Of a DNA stretch of 64,000 nt, positions 34,848-43,331 are shown piece after piece. The stretch comes from Geodermatophilus nigrescens (GTDB taxonomy: Bacteria > Actinomycetota > Actinomycetes > Mycobacteriales > Geodermatophilaceae), in the NCBI RefSeq assembly GCF_900129495.1, contig NZ_FQVX01000002.1:310001-374000 (forward strand), in the 5' to 3' direction. The notes beneath the pieces were generated by a model that saw only the letters and a program-made list of their open reading frames with translations, did no database searches and had not been told where the DNA came from. The number at the start of each line of letters is the position of its first letter. Positions within the stretch are counted from its first letter, which is position 1. The translations under genes were made by a program, and so were the position numbers.

Positions 34848-35204
34848 ATGTCGCTGCTGGTCATCCACCTGTGCTGGACCGACGCCGGTCCCGAGGAGCT
34901 CGCTCGCCTCCAGCGGCTGCTGCCGCCGGTCCGCCTGCTGCGCGAGGGCCCGTGCCTGCACCGCCGCACCTGGCCGTCCGGGTCGCGGGTGCTCGGCATC
35001 GAGGTGTGGGGCGACGACGACGCGGCCCGCCGGCACCTCGACGAGTTGCCGCTCGACTCGGTCGCGGCCGGCCTGGAGGCACCCACCGTCGTCGTGCTCG
35101 TGTTCCCGGAGGCGTACCGGTCGGTCCTGCCGATCGTGGTCGGGACGACGGGCGAGGACCGGGACGTCCTCAGCCCCTTCGCCGCCGCGTCCGCGCGCCG
35201 GTAG
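34848..35204 (+). CDS. Unknown 118-aa protein
   Basis: ATG 34848 with a GGGGAGGA ribosome site and a -10-like TAACGT (34802-34807). It looks like a small ferredoxin-like alpha/beta fold (SLLVIHLCWTDAGPEELARL; RVLGIEVWGDDDAARRHLDE), resembling ligand-binding antibiotic-monooxygenase-type domains, but I cannot place it in a family. It follows the LuxR gene on the same strand with 43 bp between; a shared function is possible. Confidence 0.65.
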   Translation: MSLLVIHLCWTDAGPEELARLQRLLPPVRLLREGPCLHRRTWPSGSRVLGIEVWGDDDAARRHLDELPLDSVAAGLEAPTVVVLVFPEAYRSVLPIVVGTTGEDRDVLSPFAAASARR

Positions 35205-35296
35205 CCCCGCGCGGCCGGTGCCGCAGGAGACCTGCGGGTCAGCTCGGCCGGTCGAGAGGCTCGGCCGGGCGGGAGCGGGTCGCCGCCAGGCTCGCC

Positions 35297-35395
35297 AGCG
35301 TCCAGGCGGCAGTCGCGGACGAACGCGGCCGACGTCGTCATCGAGTCCAGCAGCCACTGCACCGAGGCGGGCAGCTCGACGTCGCGCCGGCGGGA
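35297..35395 (-). pseudogene. Remnant of an MmyB/XRE-type regulator
   Basis: In the minus frame, RRRDVELPASVQWLLDSMTT then SAAFVRDCRLDA resembles the junction between the helix-turn-helix and MmyB ligand-binding domain of actinobacterial XRE regulators (usually VRPSVQRLLDALT...AFVRNGRMDVLAAN). No HTH precedes it and the rest is scrambled, so I read a degraded fragment. The 415 bp from 35205 to 35619 hold only this and the next remnant. Confidence 0.45.
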
Positions 35396-35439
35396 GGGCT
35401 CGGCGGGCGGGCCGGGCGACACGACGTGCGGCTGGCCGG

Positions 35440-35588
35440 CGGCCCCGCCCCGACGCGCGCCTACGTCGAAGAGCCGCTGCCCGACGTCCTGGACGGCACC
35501 ATCGAGCCGGGCCGGGTCTCCGACGTCACGACCGACCTCGACGGCGTCCCCGCCGGCTACCGCGACATGGCCGACCGCCGGCTCTTGT
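35440..35588 (+). pseudogene. C-terminal remnant of a zinc alcohol dehydrogenase
   Basis: In the plus frame, AYVEEPLPDVLDGTIEPGRV, then SDVTTDLDGVPAGYRDMADR, matches the last 45 or so residues of MDR alcohol dehydrogenases (usually PLLERIRAGEIDPSFLITHR, then LPLDDAPEGYRTFRDK). No cofactor domain precedes it. It lies back to back with the MmyB-like scrap, as if an ADH/regulator pair had been deleted between the two ends. Confidence 0.5.
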
Positions 35589-35619
35589 CCCCCGGTCCCG
35601 GCGGCGGGACGCTCGGCGC

Positions 35620-36462
35620 ATGGACCGGACCGGTGAGCAGGACGCCGACGGTCGCGCGCCGGCCGGGGAGACCCTCCGTCAGGCGCAACGCCGCCGGGCC
35701 GAGCAGACCTCCGAGCGCCTGCGCCGCCGCGTCGACCACCTCCGGCGCCGACTGGGCCGCGACGCCGAGGCGGTGGCCGGCACCGAGAGCGGCGTCGCGG
35801 CCACGCACCTGACCCTGGCCGAGCGGGCGCTCCACGAGGGGCGCCTGGAGGACGCGCTGGGACTGCTCAGCGAGGCCGCCGCGGCGCTGCATGCCGTCGA
35901 GCACGAGCGGCTGCGGGCCGCCCGGTGGCGGTCGGAGGCCGCCTTGGCCGCCGCGGAGGTGGCCGCCGCGGAGGTGGCCGACGCCGAGGGCCGGCGCGCC
36001 TCGGCCGGACGCGCCCTGGACGACGCGGCGCGGCGCGGCGAGCAGGCCGCCCGCCGGCGGGACGCGGCGGCGCTGTACCGCGACCAGGCGGCCCACCAGC
36101 GCGACGACGCAGCGGACGAGCGGGACCGGCAGGCGCGGGAGCGGGCCGCCGCCGCCGAGCAGCGACAGGCCTCCGCAGACGAGCGCACGGCCGGGCGGGT
36201 GCGATGGGGGGAGCGGGCCGCCGGGGCGCCGGAGGACGACGAGCAGGACGCCATCGACCGCGAGGTCGACGCGAGCCACCGGGCGTGGGCCGACGACGAC
36301 CGCGCACGGGCCTCCGCCGACCGGGCGGCCGACGCCGCCGACCGGCTCGCGGCCGAGCGGGACCGCGTCGCGGCGCGGCAGGACCGCGAGTCCGCCCGCA
36401 CCGACCGGGACCGGGACCGCAGGGACCGGGCGGACCGCAGCCGTCACAGGGACGGCCGGTGA
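35620..36462 (+). CDS. Charged coiled-coil protein of unknown function
   Basis: A 280-aa, Arg/Asp/Ala-rich protein predicted to be nearly all helix: TSERLRRRVDHLRRRLGRDA at the start, then long heptad-like stretches (RRDAAALYRDQAAHQRDDAA; DRAADAADRLAAERDRVAAR). Residues about 55-100 (HLTLAERALHEGRLEDALGL) look like a short helical-repeat region. ATG 35620. Such DRAA-type proteins recur in actinobacteria without assigned function. The low-complexity code could mislead homology searches. The next gene starts 1 bp after its stop. Confidence 0.6.
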   Translation: MDRTGEQDADGRAPAGETLRQAQRRRAEQTSERLRRRVDHLRRRLGRDAEAVAGTESGVAATHLTLAERALHEGRLEDALGLLSEAAAALHAVEHERLRAARWRSEAALAAAEVAAAEVADAEGRRASAGRALDDAARRGEQAARRRDAAALYRDQAAHQRDDAADERDRQARERAAAAEQRQASADERTAGRVRWGERAAGAPEDDEQDAIDREVDASHRAWADDDRARASADRAADAADRLAAERDRVAARQDRESARTDRDRDRRDRADRSRHRDGR

Positions 36463-36463
36463 C

Positions 36464-36796
36464 GTGCCCGACCTGACGCGCGACCTGCTGCTCGCCCGCT
36501 TCCGGGCCGCCGCCGAGGCGGTCGCCCGGGAGCGGCCCGACGTCGACGCGGACGCGGCGCGCGAGGTGTTCGCCGAGGCGGCCGGGCTGCTGCACGACGG
36601 GCTCGTGCTCGACGACCTGGACGACGCGGACACCGCGGCCGTCGTCGAGGGGCTGTGCGCGGCGCTCGCGGACCCGGACCCGGGCGCGGCGGTGCGCGCC
36701 CTCGCGCGTGCGGCCGGCGACGACCCCGGCGACCTGTCCGACCGGGAGGCGGTCGCGGCCGCCTACCTCTCCGCCACGCGGGTCCTGCAGCTCTGA
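36464..36796 (+). CDS. Unknown 110-aa helical protein
   Basis: GTG 36464 (PDLTRDLLLARFRAAAEAVA), 1 bp after the coiled-coil gene stop, so probably one transcript. Acidic, Ala-rich and helical, no membrane segment (DGLVLDDLDDADTAAVVEGL). It converges with the epimerase gene with 7 bp between. No family recognised. Confidence 0.6.
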   Translation: MPDLTRDLLLARFRAAAEAVARERPDVDADAAREVFAEAAGLLHDGLVLDDLDDADTAAVVEGLCAALADPDPGAAVRALARAAGDDPGDLSDREAVAAAYLSATRVLQL

Positions 36797-36803
36797 CGGC
36801 GGG

Positions 36804-37712
36804 TCAGCCGCGCGGGGCGAGGCCCTCCCGCAGCTCCCCCAGCGCCTCGGCGAGGGACACCCGCGGAGCCCAGCCCCAGCGCCGCGCGCGGTCGGTCAGC
36901 AGCCGGCCGGTCCACACCGGCTCGTCGGTCCACTCCGGCTCGACGCCCAGCGCGCCGGTGACCGTGCCGAGGTAGTCCCGCCAGGTCGCCGGCTCCCCGG
37001 CCACGTTCACCGGGGTCGCGCGGCCGGGCACGGGCCCCTGCTCGGGGTCGTCGGCGGTGGCGACCGCGCCGGTGGCGACGTCGGCCACGAAGGCGGCCAG
37101 GTCGTCGACGTGCACCCAGGCCCAGGTCTGCGCCGGGTTGGTGCGGCGGTCCCCGTCGGCGACCGCGCGCGGGCGCAGCGTGTTCCACACCGACGTCTCC
37201 CCGGCGCCGAGGACGGCCGGCGGGCGGACCAGCACCGTCGTGAGCCCGCCGATCTCCGCGAGCGCGGCGTCGGCGGCGTTCTTGGTGTCGGGGTAGGCGC
37301 CGCTGCCCTCGGGCAGGAGCGGGCCGTCCTCGGCGATGTCCCCGACGCCGGGCGAGCGGTCGTACACCCCGGCCGTGGACAGGTGCACGAACCGGGCGAC
37401 GCCGGCGTCGCGCGCGGCGCGGGCGAGGGCCGGGGTCTCCTCGACGGCCACCCGGAGCTGCGCCTCCCGCGGCGAGCCCATCGGGTGGACCGTCGTCACC
37501 ACCGCGTCGGCGCCGGCGGTGACCTCGCGGGCGAAGGCGTCCTCGGCGAACTGGCCGACGTGCTCGGTCACGCCGTCGAGCGCGGGCGCGCTGCCGGCCC
37601 GGCGGACGACGGCGCGCACCTGCGCCGAGCGCGCGACGAGCGCCCGGCACACCGCGGCGCCCACCAGTCCGTTCGCACCGGTCACCACGACGACGGGAGG
37701 GGAGGCGGCCAT
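36804..37712 (-). CDS. NAD-dependent epimerase/dehydratase (extended SDR)
   Basis: A 302-aa extended SDR. TGANGLVGAAV (residues 11-21) is the cofactor motif; Ser/Thr in VHLSTAGVYDR and YPDTKNAAD supply the active site (Tyr with Lys four residues on). WVHVDDLAAFVADV is typical of the family. ATG 37712. Divergent from oleA but not an ole gene in known clusters (oleD is at 41503). Sugar or polyketide-type substrate not determined. Confidence 0.85.
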   Translation of the reverse strand: MAASPPVVVVTGANGLVGAAVCRALVARSAQVRAVVRRAGSAPALDGVTEHVGQFAEDAFAREVTAGADAVVTTVHPMGSPREAQLRVAVEETPALARAARDAGVARFVHLSTAGVYDRSPGVGDIAEDGPLLPEGSGAYPDTKNAADAALAEIGGLTTVLVRPPAVLGAGETSVWNTLRPRAVADGDRRTNPAQTWAWVHVDDLAAFVADVATGAVATADDPEQGPVPGRATPVNVAGEPATWRDYLGTVTGALGVEPEWTDEPVWTGRLLTDRARRWGWAPRVSLAEALGELREGLAPRG

Positions 37713-37771
37713 GCCCCCACCCTGCCAGCGGCTCCCCGGCCCCGCCCCGGGAGGTGCCGCCGGTCACGGAT

Positions 37772-37800
37772 GGGTAGGGCGGGGAGGTTCGGGGGTAGGG
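37772..37800 (+). promoter_or_regulatory. G-quadruplex-capable motif before oleA
   Basis: Five runs of three or more G (37772-37774, 37777-37779, 37781-37784, 37791-37795, 37798-37800) with loops of 1-6 nt on the coding strand, containing GGGTAGGGC twice. It lies 60-88 bp before ATG 37860 in the only promoter-sized gap ahead of the ole operon. Confidence 0.45.
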
Positions 37801-37859
37801 CGACCGGAACCGGGCGGCCAGTGGAGCGTCGGCCCGACTCAGAGCTGGGTACGGCGCAC

Positions 37860-38885
37860 ATGACGGGCAACACGACACACCGCTTCACCAACACGTCCGT
37901 GCTGTCCATCGAGACGGCGGACGCGTCCCAGGTCGTCACCTCCGACGAGATCGACGAGCGGCTGCGCGAGACCTACCAGCGGGTGGGCCTGCGCACCGGC
38001 CTGCTCGAGCGGCTCGCCGGCATCCGGGAGCGCCGGTGGTGGGCCGAGGGGACGACGTTCGTCAACGGCGCCGCCACCGCGGGAGCCAAGGCGATCAGCG
38101 AGAGCGGGGTCGACCCCGCGCGCATCGGCGTGATGATCAACACCTCGGTCAGCCGCCGCTACCTCGAGCCCTCGACCGCGGTGGCGGTGCACCACGAGCT
38201 CGGCCTGCCGCGGTCGTGCCAGAACTTCGACGTGACCAACGCCTGCCTCGGCTTCGTCAACGGCATGGAGCTGGCCGCCGCGATGATCGAGTCGGGCATG
38301 GTCGACCACGCGCTGGTCGTCAACGGCGAGGACTCCCGGATCGTCCAGGAGCGCACCATCGACCAGCTCAACCGGCCCGAGACGGTGTCCAAGGACGTGC
38401 TGGCGCAGTTCGCCACACTGACCCTCGGGTCGGGCGCGGTCGCGATGCTGCTGGGCCGCTCCGACCTGCACCCGGAGGGCCACCGCCTCGTCGGGTCGGT
38501 GAGCCGGTCGGGCTCCGAGCACCACGAGCTGTGCGTCGGCGACAACGAGATGATGCGCACCGACCTCAAGGGGCTCCTCGACGCGGGCCTCGCGCTGTCC
38601 GAGGACATGTGGGCCGACGCCGCCGAGGAGTTCGACTGGGCCGGCGGCATGGACCGGTACATCGTCCACCAGGTGTCCAAGGTGCACACCAAGGCGATGT
38701 GCGACCGGTTCTCCATCGACCCCGCGCTGGTGCCGACGACGTTCCCGACCCGCGGCAACCTGGGGCCGGCGTCGGTCCCGTTCACCCTCGCCGGCCAGCA
38801 GGACACCCTCGCCGACGGCGACCGGGTGCTGCTCATGGGCGTCGGCTCGGGCCTGAACGTGTCCTGCCTCGAGATCGCCTGGTGA
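37860..38885 (+). CDS. oleA: OleA: acyl-CoA head-to-head condensing thiolase
   Basis: A 341-aa thiolase-fold (KAS III-like) enzyme that joins two fatty acyl-CoAs by non-decarboxylative Claisen condensation to a 2-alkyl-3-ketoacid, the first step of long-chain olefin synthesis. Nucleophile Cys129 (VTNACLGF), His270 (IVHQVSKVH) and Asn300 (RGNLGPAS) are present. Glu103 in YLEPST is where the OleA-specific base is expected. KAS III enzymes of fatty acid synthesis lack the following OleBC partner. ATG 37860. Its TGA overlaps oleBC by 4 bases. Confidence 0.92.
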   Translation: MTGNTTHRFTNTSVLSIETADASQVVTSDEIDERLRETYQRVGLRTGLLERLAGIRERRWWAEGTTFVNGAATAGAKAISESGVDPARIGVMINTSVSRRYLEPSTAVAVHHELGLPRSCQNFDVTNACLGFVNGMELAAAMIESGMVDHALVVNGEDSRIVQERTIDQLNRPETVSKDVLAQFATLTLGSGAVAMLLGRSDLHPEGHRLVGSVSRSGSEHHELCVGDNEMMRTDLKGLLDAGLALSEDMWADAAEEFDWAGGMDRYIVHQVSKVHTKAMCDRFSIDPALVPTTFPTRGNLGPASVPFTLAGQQDTLADGDRVLLMGVGSGLNVSCLEIAW

Positions 38886-41506
38886 CCGCCACCCGGACGG
38901 ACACCGGGACGGCTCCGGGCACGGGGACGGGCGCCGGCACGGCGGCCCGCATCCCGGCGCTGCCCCCGTTCCCCGGCCTGGACCCGGCGTGGTCGCGCAC
39001 CGTGACCGTCGCCGACTCCACCGGCGCGCGGCACGAGTGGCACGTCCTCGACAACGGCGTCGCGGACCCCGTCGGCACGCTGCTGTGCGTCCACGGCAAC
39101 CCCACGTGGTCCTACCTGTGGCGCCTGCTGGTCGCCGCCGCGCCGCCCGGGTGGCGGGTGGTCGCCCCCGACCACCTCGGCATGGGCTGGTCGCAGCGGC
39201 TGGACGCGCCCCGCACGCTGGAGCAGCGGGTCGCCGACCTCGGCGACCTGACCGCGGCGCTGGGCGTCACCGGCCCCGTCGTCACCGTGGGGCACGACTG
39301 GGGCGGCGTCATCTCGCTCGGCTGGGCGCTCGCGCACCGGGCGGACCTGCGCGGCGTCGTGCTGTGCAACACCGCCGTCGCCATGCCCGAGGGCGACTGG
39401 GGCCCGGTCCTCATCCGCGCCGCCGACGCCCCCGGCGTCCGCACGGCCGTCACCGTCGGCACCCCGGTCTTCGTCCGGGCGACGACGGCGCTCTCCCGCC
39501 CGCCGCTGCCGCGCGCCGTGCGCGACGCGTTCGCCGCCCCGTACGCCACGGCGGCGCGCCGGCGCGCGGTCGGCGACTTCGTCGCCGACATCCCCTTCTC
39601 CCCCGGCCACCCCTCGCGGCCGGTGCAGGAGGCGATCGCGGAGGGCGTCCGCACGCTCGACGTGCCGGCGCTGCTGCTGTGGGGGCCCCGCGACCCGGTG
39701 TTCGGCGAGCGGTACCTGGCCGACCTGCGCGAGCGGCTGCCGCACGCCGCGCTGCACCGCTACGAGGGCGCCTCGCACCTGCTCCCCGAGGACGCCCCGC
39801 AGTACGCCGACGCCGTCGCGCAGTGGGTCACCGAGCTCCCCGGTTCCGGCACCGTCGAGCCGGCCCCGCCCGCGGCCTCCGACGACGACCCGCCCCCGCT
39901 CTGGGCGTCGCTGACCGAGCGGGCCGGCGACGAGTCCCCCGCCGTCGTGGAGGTCGGCGGGGAGACGGTGAGCTGGGCGCAGCTGCACCGGCGGGTCGAG
40001 CACCTCGCCGCGGGACTCGCCGCGTCCGGCGTCCGGCCCGGTCAGCGGGTGGGCCTGCTCGTCGAGCCGTCCGCCGACCTCACGGCCGCGGTCTACGCCG
40101 TGTGGCGGGCGGGCGCGGTCATCGTCGTCGCCGACAAGGGCCTGGGCCTGCGCGGCATGCGGCGGGCGCTGCGCAGCGCCGCGGTCGACCACGTCGTCTG
40201 CAGCACCGCGGGGCTCGCCGCCGCCCGCCTGATGGGCCTGCCCGCCTCCCGCATCGCCACCGGCTCGGTGCCCGCGCTCCCCCGGCGGGCGCTCGGCGCC
40301 GTCCGCACGCTGGCGGAGGTCGAGGACGCCGGCCGCGGTGCCCCGGCCCCGGTGGTCCCGCCCGGCGACGCCGACTGCGCGGTCCTGTTCACCTCCGGCG
40401 CCACCGGCCCGGCCAAGGGCGTCGTCTACACCCGGCGCCAGGCCGCCGCGCAGCTCGCGCTGGTGCGCGGCACCTACCGGCTCACCCCGGAGGACCGGCT
40501 GGTCGCCGCGTTCGCGCCCTTCGCGCTGCTCGGCCCGGCGCTGGGCATCGGCACCGCGGTGCCGGACATCGACATCACCGCGCCCGGCTCCCTCACCGCG
40601 CGCGACCTGGCGGAGGCGGTCTCCGCCGTCGGCGCCACGGTCGTGTTCGCCTCCCCCGCCGCGCTGCGCCGGGTCGTGGCCACCGCCGCCGACCTCACCG
40701 CCGCGCAGCGGACGGCGCTCGGCGGCGTCCGGCTGCTCATGTCGGCCGGCGCGCCCGTGCCCGCCGCCCTGCTCGAGGCGCTGCGCGACGTCCTGCCCTC
40801 GGCGGAGGCCCACACGCCCTACGGGATGACCGAGGCGCTGCCGGTCACCGACGTCTCGGCCGCCGAGGTGGCCGCCGCCGGGGAGGGCGAGGGCGTCTGC
40901 GTGGGGCGGCCGCTGGCCGGGGTGGACGTGCGGATCAGCCCGCTCCGCGCGGACGGCGGAGCCGACGGCGACCTGACCGGCGCACCCGGGGTGACCGGGG
41001 AGGTGTGCGTGCGCGCCGCCCACGTGCGGGACCGCTACGACGCCCTGTGGGCCACCGACCGCGCGGCCTCCCGCCCGCCCGGCTGGCACCGCACCGGCGA
41101 CGTCGGGCACCTCGACGCCGAGGGGCGGCTCTGGATCGAGGGCCGGCTGCCGCACGTGGTGACCACCGCCGCCGGGCCCGTCACGCCCGTCGGGATCGAG
41201 CAGCGGGCCGAGCGGGTGCCCGGCGTGGCGGCCGCCGCCGCCGTCGGGGTCGGTCCCGCCGGCGGGCAGGTCGTCGTCGTGGTCGTCGTCCCGGAGGGCG
41301 CCGGGGGCCGGTCGCGGCGCCTGCGGGTCGCCGGGCCGGACCTGGCCGACGCCGTCCGGGCCGCGGCCGGCGTCGAGGTGGCGGCGGTGCTCACCGCTGC
41401 CCGGCTGCCCGTCGACATCCGCCACCAGTCCAAGGTCGACCGCCGGCAGGTGGCCGCGCGGGCGGCCCGGTTCCTCGCCGGGCGGCCGGGCGGGCGCCGC
41501 TCGTGA
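38882..41506 (+). CDS. oleBC: OleBC fusion: beta-lactone decarboxylase + beta-lactone synthetase
   Basis: An 874-aa fusion, as in other actinobacteria. Residues about 25-325 are the OleB alpha/beta hydrolase of the haloalkane-dehalogenase type: HGNPTWS 71-77, nucleophile Asp139 in GHDWGG, late acid/His in WGPRDPVFGE and GASHLLPED. It decarboxylates cis-beta-lactones to alkenes. From about 340 on is OleC, an AMP-ligase-fold enzyme that makes the beta-lactone from the 3-hydroxyacid: FTSGATGPAKG near 503-513, PYGMTEALP, GWHRTGDVGHLD. The first about 22 residues are a Thr/Gly-rich tail. GTG 38882 and the stop both overlap their neighbours by 4 bases. Confidence 0.93.
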   Translation: MTATRTDTGTAPGTGTGAGTAARIPALPPFPGLDPAWSRTVTVADSTGARHEWHVLDNGVADPVGTLLCVHGNPTWSYLWRLLVAAAPPGWRVVAPDHLGMGWSQRLDAPRTLEQRVADLGDLTAALGVTGPVVTVGHDWGGVISLGWALAHRADLRGVVLCNTAVAMPEGDWGPVLIRAADAPGVRTAVTVGTPVFVRATTALSRPPLPRAVRDAFAAPYATAARRRAVGDFVADIPFSPGHPSRPVQEAIAEGVRTLDVPALLLWGPRDPVFGERYLADLRERLPHAALHRYEGASHLLPEDAPQYADAVAQWVTELPGSGTVEPAPPAASDDDPPPLWASLTERAGDESPAVVEVGGETVSWAQLHRRVEHLAAGLAASGVRPGQRVGLLVEPSADLTAAVYAVWRAGAVIVVADKGLGLRGMRRALRSAAVDHVVCSTAGLAAARLMGLPASRIATGSVPALPRRALGAVRTLAEVEDAGRGAPAPVVPPGDADCAVLFTSGATGPAKGVVYTRRQAAAQLALVRGTYRLTPEDRLVAAFAPFALLGPALGIGTAVPDIDITAPGSLTARDLAEAVSAVGATVVFASPAALRRVVATAADLTAAQRTALGGVRLLMSAGAPVPAALLEALRDVLPSAEAHTPYGMTEALPVTDVSAAEVAAAGEGEGVCVGRPLAGVDVRISPLRADGGADGDLTGAPGVTGEVCVRAAHVRDRYDALWATDRAASRPPGWHRTGDVGHLDAEGRLWIEGRLPHVVTTAAGPVTPVGIEQRAERVPGVAAAAAVGVGPAGGQVVVVVVVPEGAGGRSRRLRVAGPDLADAVRAAAGVEVAAVLTAARLPVDIRHQSKVDRRQVAARAARFLAGRPGGRRS

Positions 41507-42477
41507 GGGTCCTGGTCACCGGGGCCAGCGGCATGCTCGGGCGGACGACGGCGGAGGCGCTGCTCGCCCGCGGGGACGACGTCACCGTGCTGCAGCGCCG
41601 GCCGTCGAGGCTGCCCTGCGCGGAGGTGCTGGGCGACGTCGCCGACCCGGACGCCGTCGCGCGGGCCGCCCGCCGGCAGGACGCCGTCGTGCACCTAGCG
41701 GCGAAGGTCGACGTCACCGGCCCCCGGGCCGAGTACGAGCGGGCCAACGTCGCGGGCACCCGCGCGGTCGTCGACGCCTGCCGCGGGCAGGGCGTCGGCC
41801 GCCTGGTGCACGTCTCCTCGCCGTCGGTCGCCCACGCCGGCGCGGCGCTGGCCGGGGTCGGCGCCGAGCCGGCCGACCCGGCGCACGCCCGCGGGCACTA
41901 CTCGCGGACCAAGGCCGTCGCCGAGCTCGACGCGCTGGCCGCGGACTCGGCGTCCCTGGCCGTCCTCGCCGTGCGACCGCACCTCGTGTGGGGCCCGGGC
42001 GACACGCAGCTCGTCGGGCGGATCGTCGCGCGCGCCCGCGCCGGCCGGCTGCCGACGATCGGGTCCGGCGCGGCGCTGGTCGACACCACCTACGTCGACA
42101 ACGCCGCGGCCGCGCTCGTCGCCGCGGTCGACGCGTGCGGGCCGGTGCACGGCGAGGCGCTCGTCGTGTCCAACGGCGAGCCGCGCCCGGTCGGCGAGGT
42201 GATCGACCGGCTGTGCCGGGCGGCGGGCGCGCCCGGCCCGCGGCGGCGGGTCCCCTTCCGGGCGGCCTGGCTCGCCGGCGCCGTCGTCGAGGGGGCCTGG
42301 GCGGTCACCGGCCGCCGCTCGACCCCGCCGGTGACCCGCTTCCTCGCCGAGCAGCTGGCCACCGCGCACTGGTTCGACCAGCGCCGCACCCGCGAGGCCC
42401 TGGGCTGGGCCCCGCGGGTGCGCCTGGAGGAGGGCTTCGCCCGCCTGGCCGCCTGGTACGCCGCCTCGGCGGCCTGA
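41503..42477 (+). CDS. oleD: OleD: NADPH-dependent 2-alkyl-3-ketoacid reductase
   Basis: A 324-aa extended SDR. TGASGMLG at 6-13 binds NADP(H); Ser in HVSSPSVAHAG, Tyr133 and Lys137 (HYSRTKAVAE) form the active site; VRPHLVWGPGDTQLV is shared with OleD and sterol dehydrogenase-like SDRs. It reduces the OleA product to the 3-hydroxyacid that OleC lactonises. GTG 41503 overlaps the oleBC stop. Last gene of the operon, followed by a short duplication and hairpin. Confidence 0.92.
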   Translation: MRVLVTGASGMLGRTTAEALLARGDDVTVLQRRPSRLPCAEVLGDVADPDAVARAARRQDAVVHLAAKVDVTGPRAEYERANVAGTRAVVDACRGQGVGRLVHVSSPSVAHAGAALAGVGAEPADPAHARGHYSRTKAVAELDALAADSASLAVLAVRPHLVWGPGDTQLVGRIVARARAGRLPTIGSGAALVDTTYVDNAAAALVAAVDACGPVHGEALVVSNGEPRPVGEVIDRLCRAAGAPGPRRRVPFRAAWLAGAVVEGAWAVTGRRSTPPVTRFLAEQLATAHWFDQRRTREALGWAPRVRLEEGFARLAAWYAASAA

Positions 42478-42515
42478 GGACCGAGCCGCCGGGGCGGCCT
42501 GAGGTCCGAGCCGCC
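42468..42515. repeat. Tandem 23-bp duplication at the oleD end, with hairpin
   Basis: Copies at 42468-42490 and 42493-42515 differ at one base (ggcggcctgagg[a/t]ccgagccgcc). The first contains the oleD stop. Between them GCCGCC-GG-GGCGGC (42485-42498) forms a hairpin that could end both the oleD and the convergent hydrolase transcripts. Confidence 0.6.
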
Positions 42516-42516
42516 G

Positions 42517-43263
42517 TCAGCCGGCGGTGGCCCGCACGGCCTCCTCGATGAGCTCGGCGACGACGTCCGGCTGCGACACGGTCACGGCGTGGGACGCGTC
42601 CACCTCGACGACGTGCGACCCGGCCCGCTCCGCCATGAACCGCTGCGCCTCGGCCGGCACCGCCAGGTCCTGGCGGGTGACGAGGGTCCAGGACGGGATG
42701 GTCCGCCAGGCCGCCCGCGTCGCCTTGTCGGCCAGGGCGTCACCGATGATCGGCCGCTGGGTGACGGCCATCAGGGCGGCGGCGTCGGCCGGCACGTCAG
42801 CGGCGAAGACCGGCCCGAACCGCTCCTGCTCGATGTAGAGGTCGTCGACGGGCTGCCCGCCGGGCCCGCGCACGGGCACCGGCCGCAGCGCCCCGCCGAG
42901 CTCGTTGCCCGGGAAGCGGCCGGCCAGCTCGCCGGTGCTCTCGCCCTCCTCGAGCAGGAAGCTGGCGACGTAGACCAGCGCCCGGACCCGCGGGTGCCCC
43001 TCGGCCGCCTCGCTCATCACGCTGCCGCCGTAGGAGTGGCCGGCCAGGACGATCGGCCCGTCCAGCCCGTCGAGGAGGTCGCGCAGGAGGTCGGCGTCGC
43101 CGGACAGGCTGCGGAGCGGGTTGGCCATCGCCACCACCGGGTGGCCGTCGCGGAGGAGCCGGGCGACGACGCCGTTCCAGCTCGACGAATCGGCGAAGGC
43201 CCCGTGCACCAGCACCACCGTGGGCCCGGCGTCGGTGCGGTCCTGCCGCGTGCTCTCGGTCAT
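42517..43263 (-). CDS. Alpha/beta hydrolase
   Basis: A 248-aa esterase-like hydrolase. VLVHGAFADSSSW gives the HG oxyanion motif, LAGHSYGGSVM the nucleophile Ser, LVTRQDLAVP the acid and EVDASHAVTVSQ the His. This subtype (HGAFADSSSWNGVV) is common in stress-response gene sets of actinobacteria. ATG 43263. Divergent from the GntR regulator with an AT-rich palindrome between, so probably its target. Substrate unknown. Confidence 0.88.
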   Translation of the reverse strand: MTESTRQDRTDAGPTVVLVHGAFADSSSWNGVVARLLRDGHPVVAMANPLRSLSGDADLLRDLLDGLDGPIVLAGHSYGGSVMSEAAEGHPRVRALVYVASFLLEEGESTGELAGRFPGNELGGALRPVPVRGPGGQPVDDLYIEQERFGPVFAADVPADAAALMAVTQRPIIGDALADKATRAAWRTIPSWTLVTRQDLAVPAEAQRFMAERAGSHVVEVDASHAVTVSQPDVVAELIEEAVRATAG

Positions 43264-43331
43264 CGGATCTCCCTCTCGATCGGCGGGCGGGCCGGTCGGT
43301 CCGCCCGGATGTCCCTCGAACGCCCCCGGTA

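Noticed and set aside
33500..35422. Long minus-strand frame opposite ssb and LuxR
   Set aside because: Only its first 40 or so codons resemble a protein (the MmyB scrap); the rest is a shadow of real genes.
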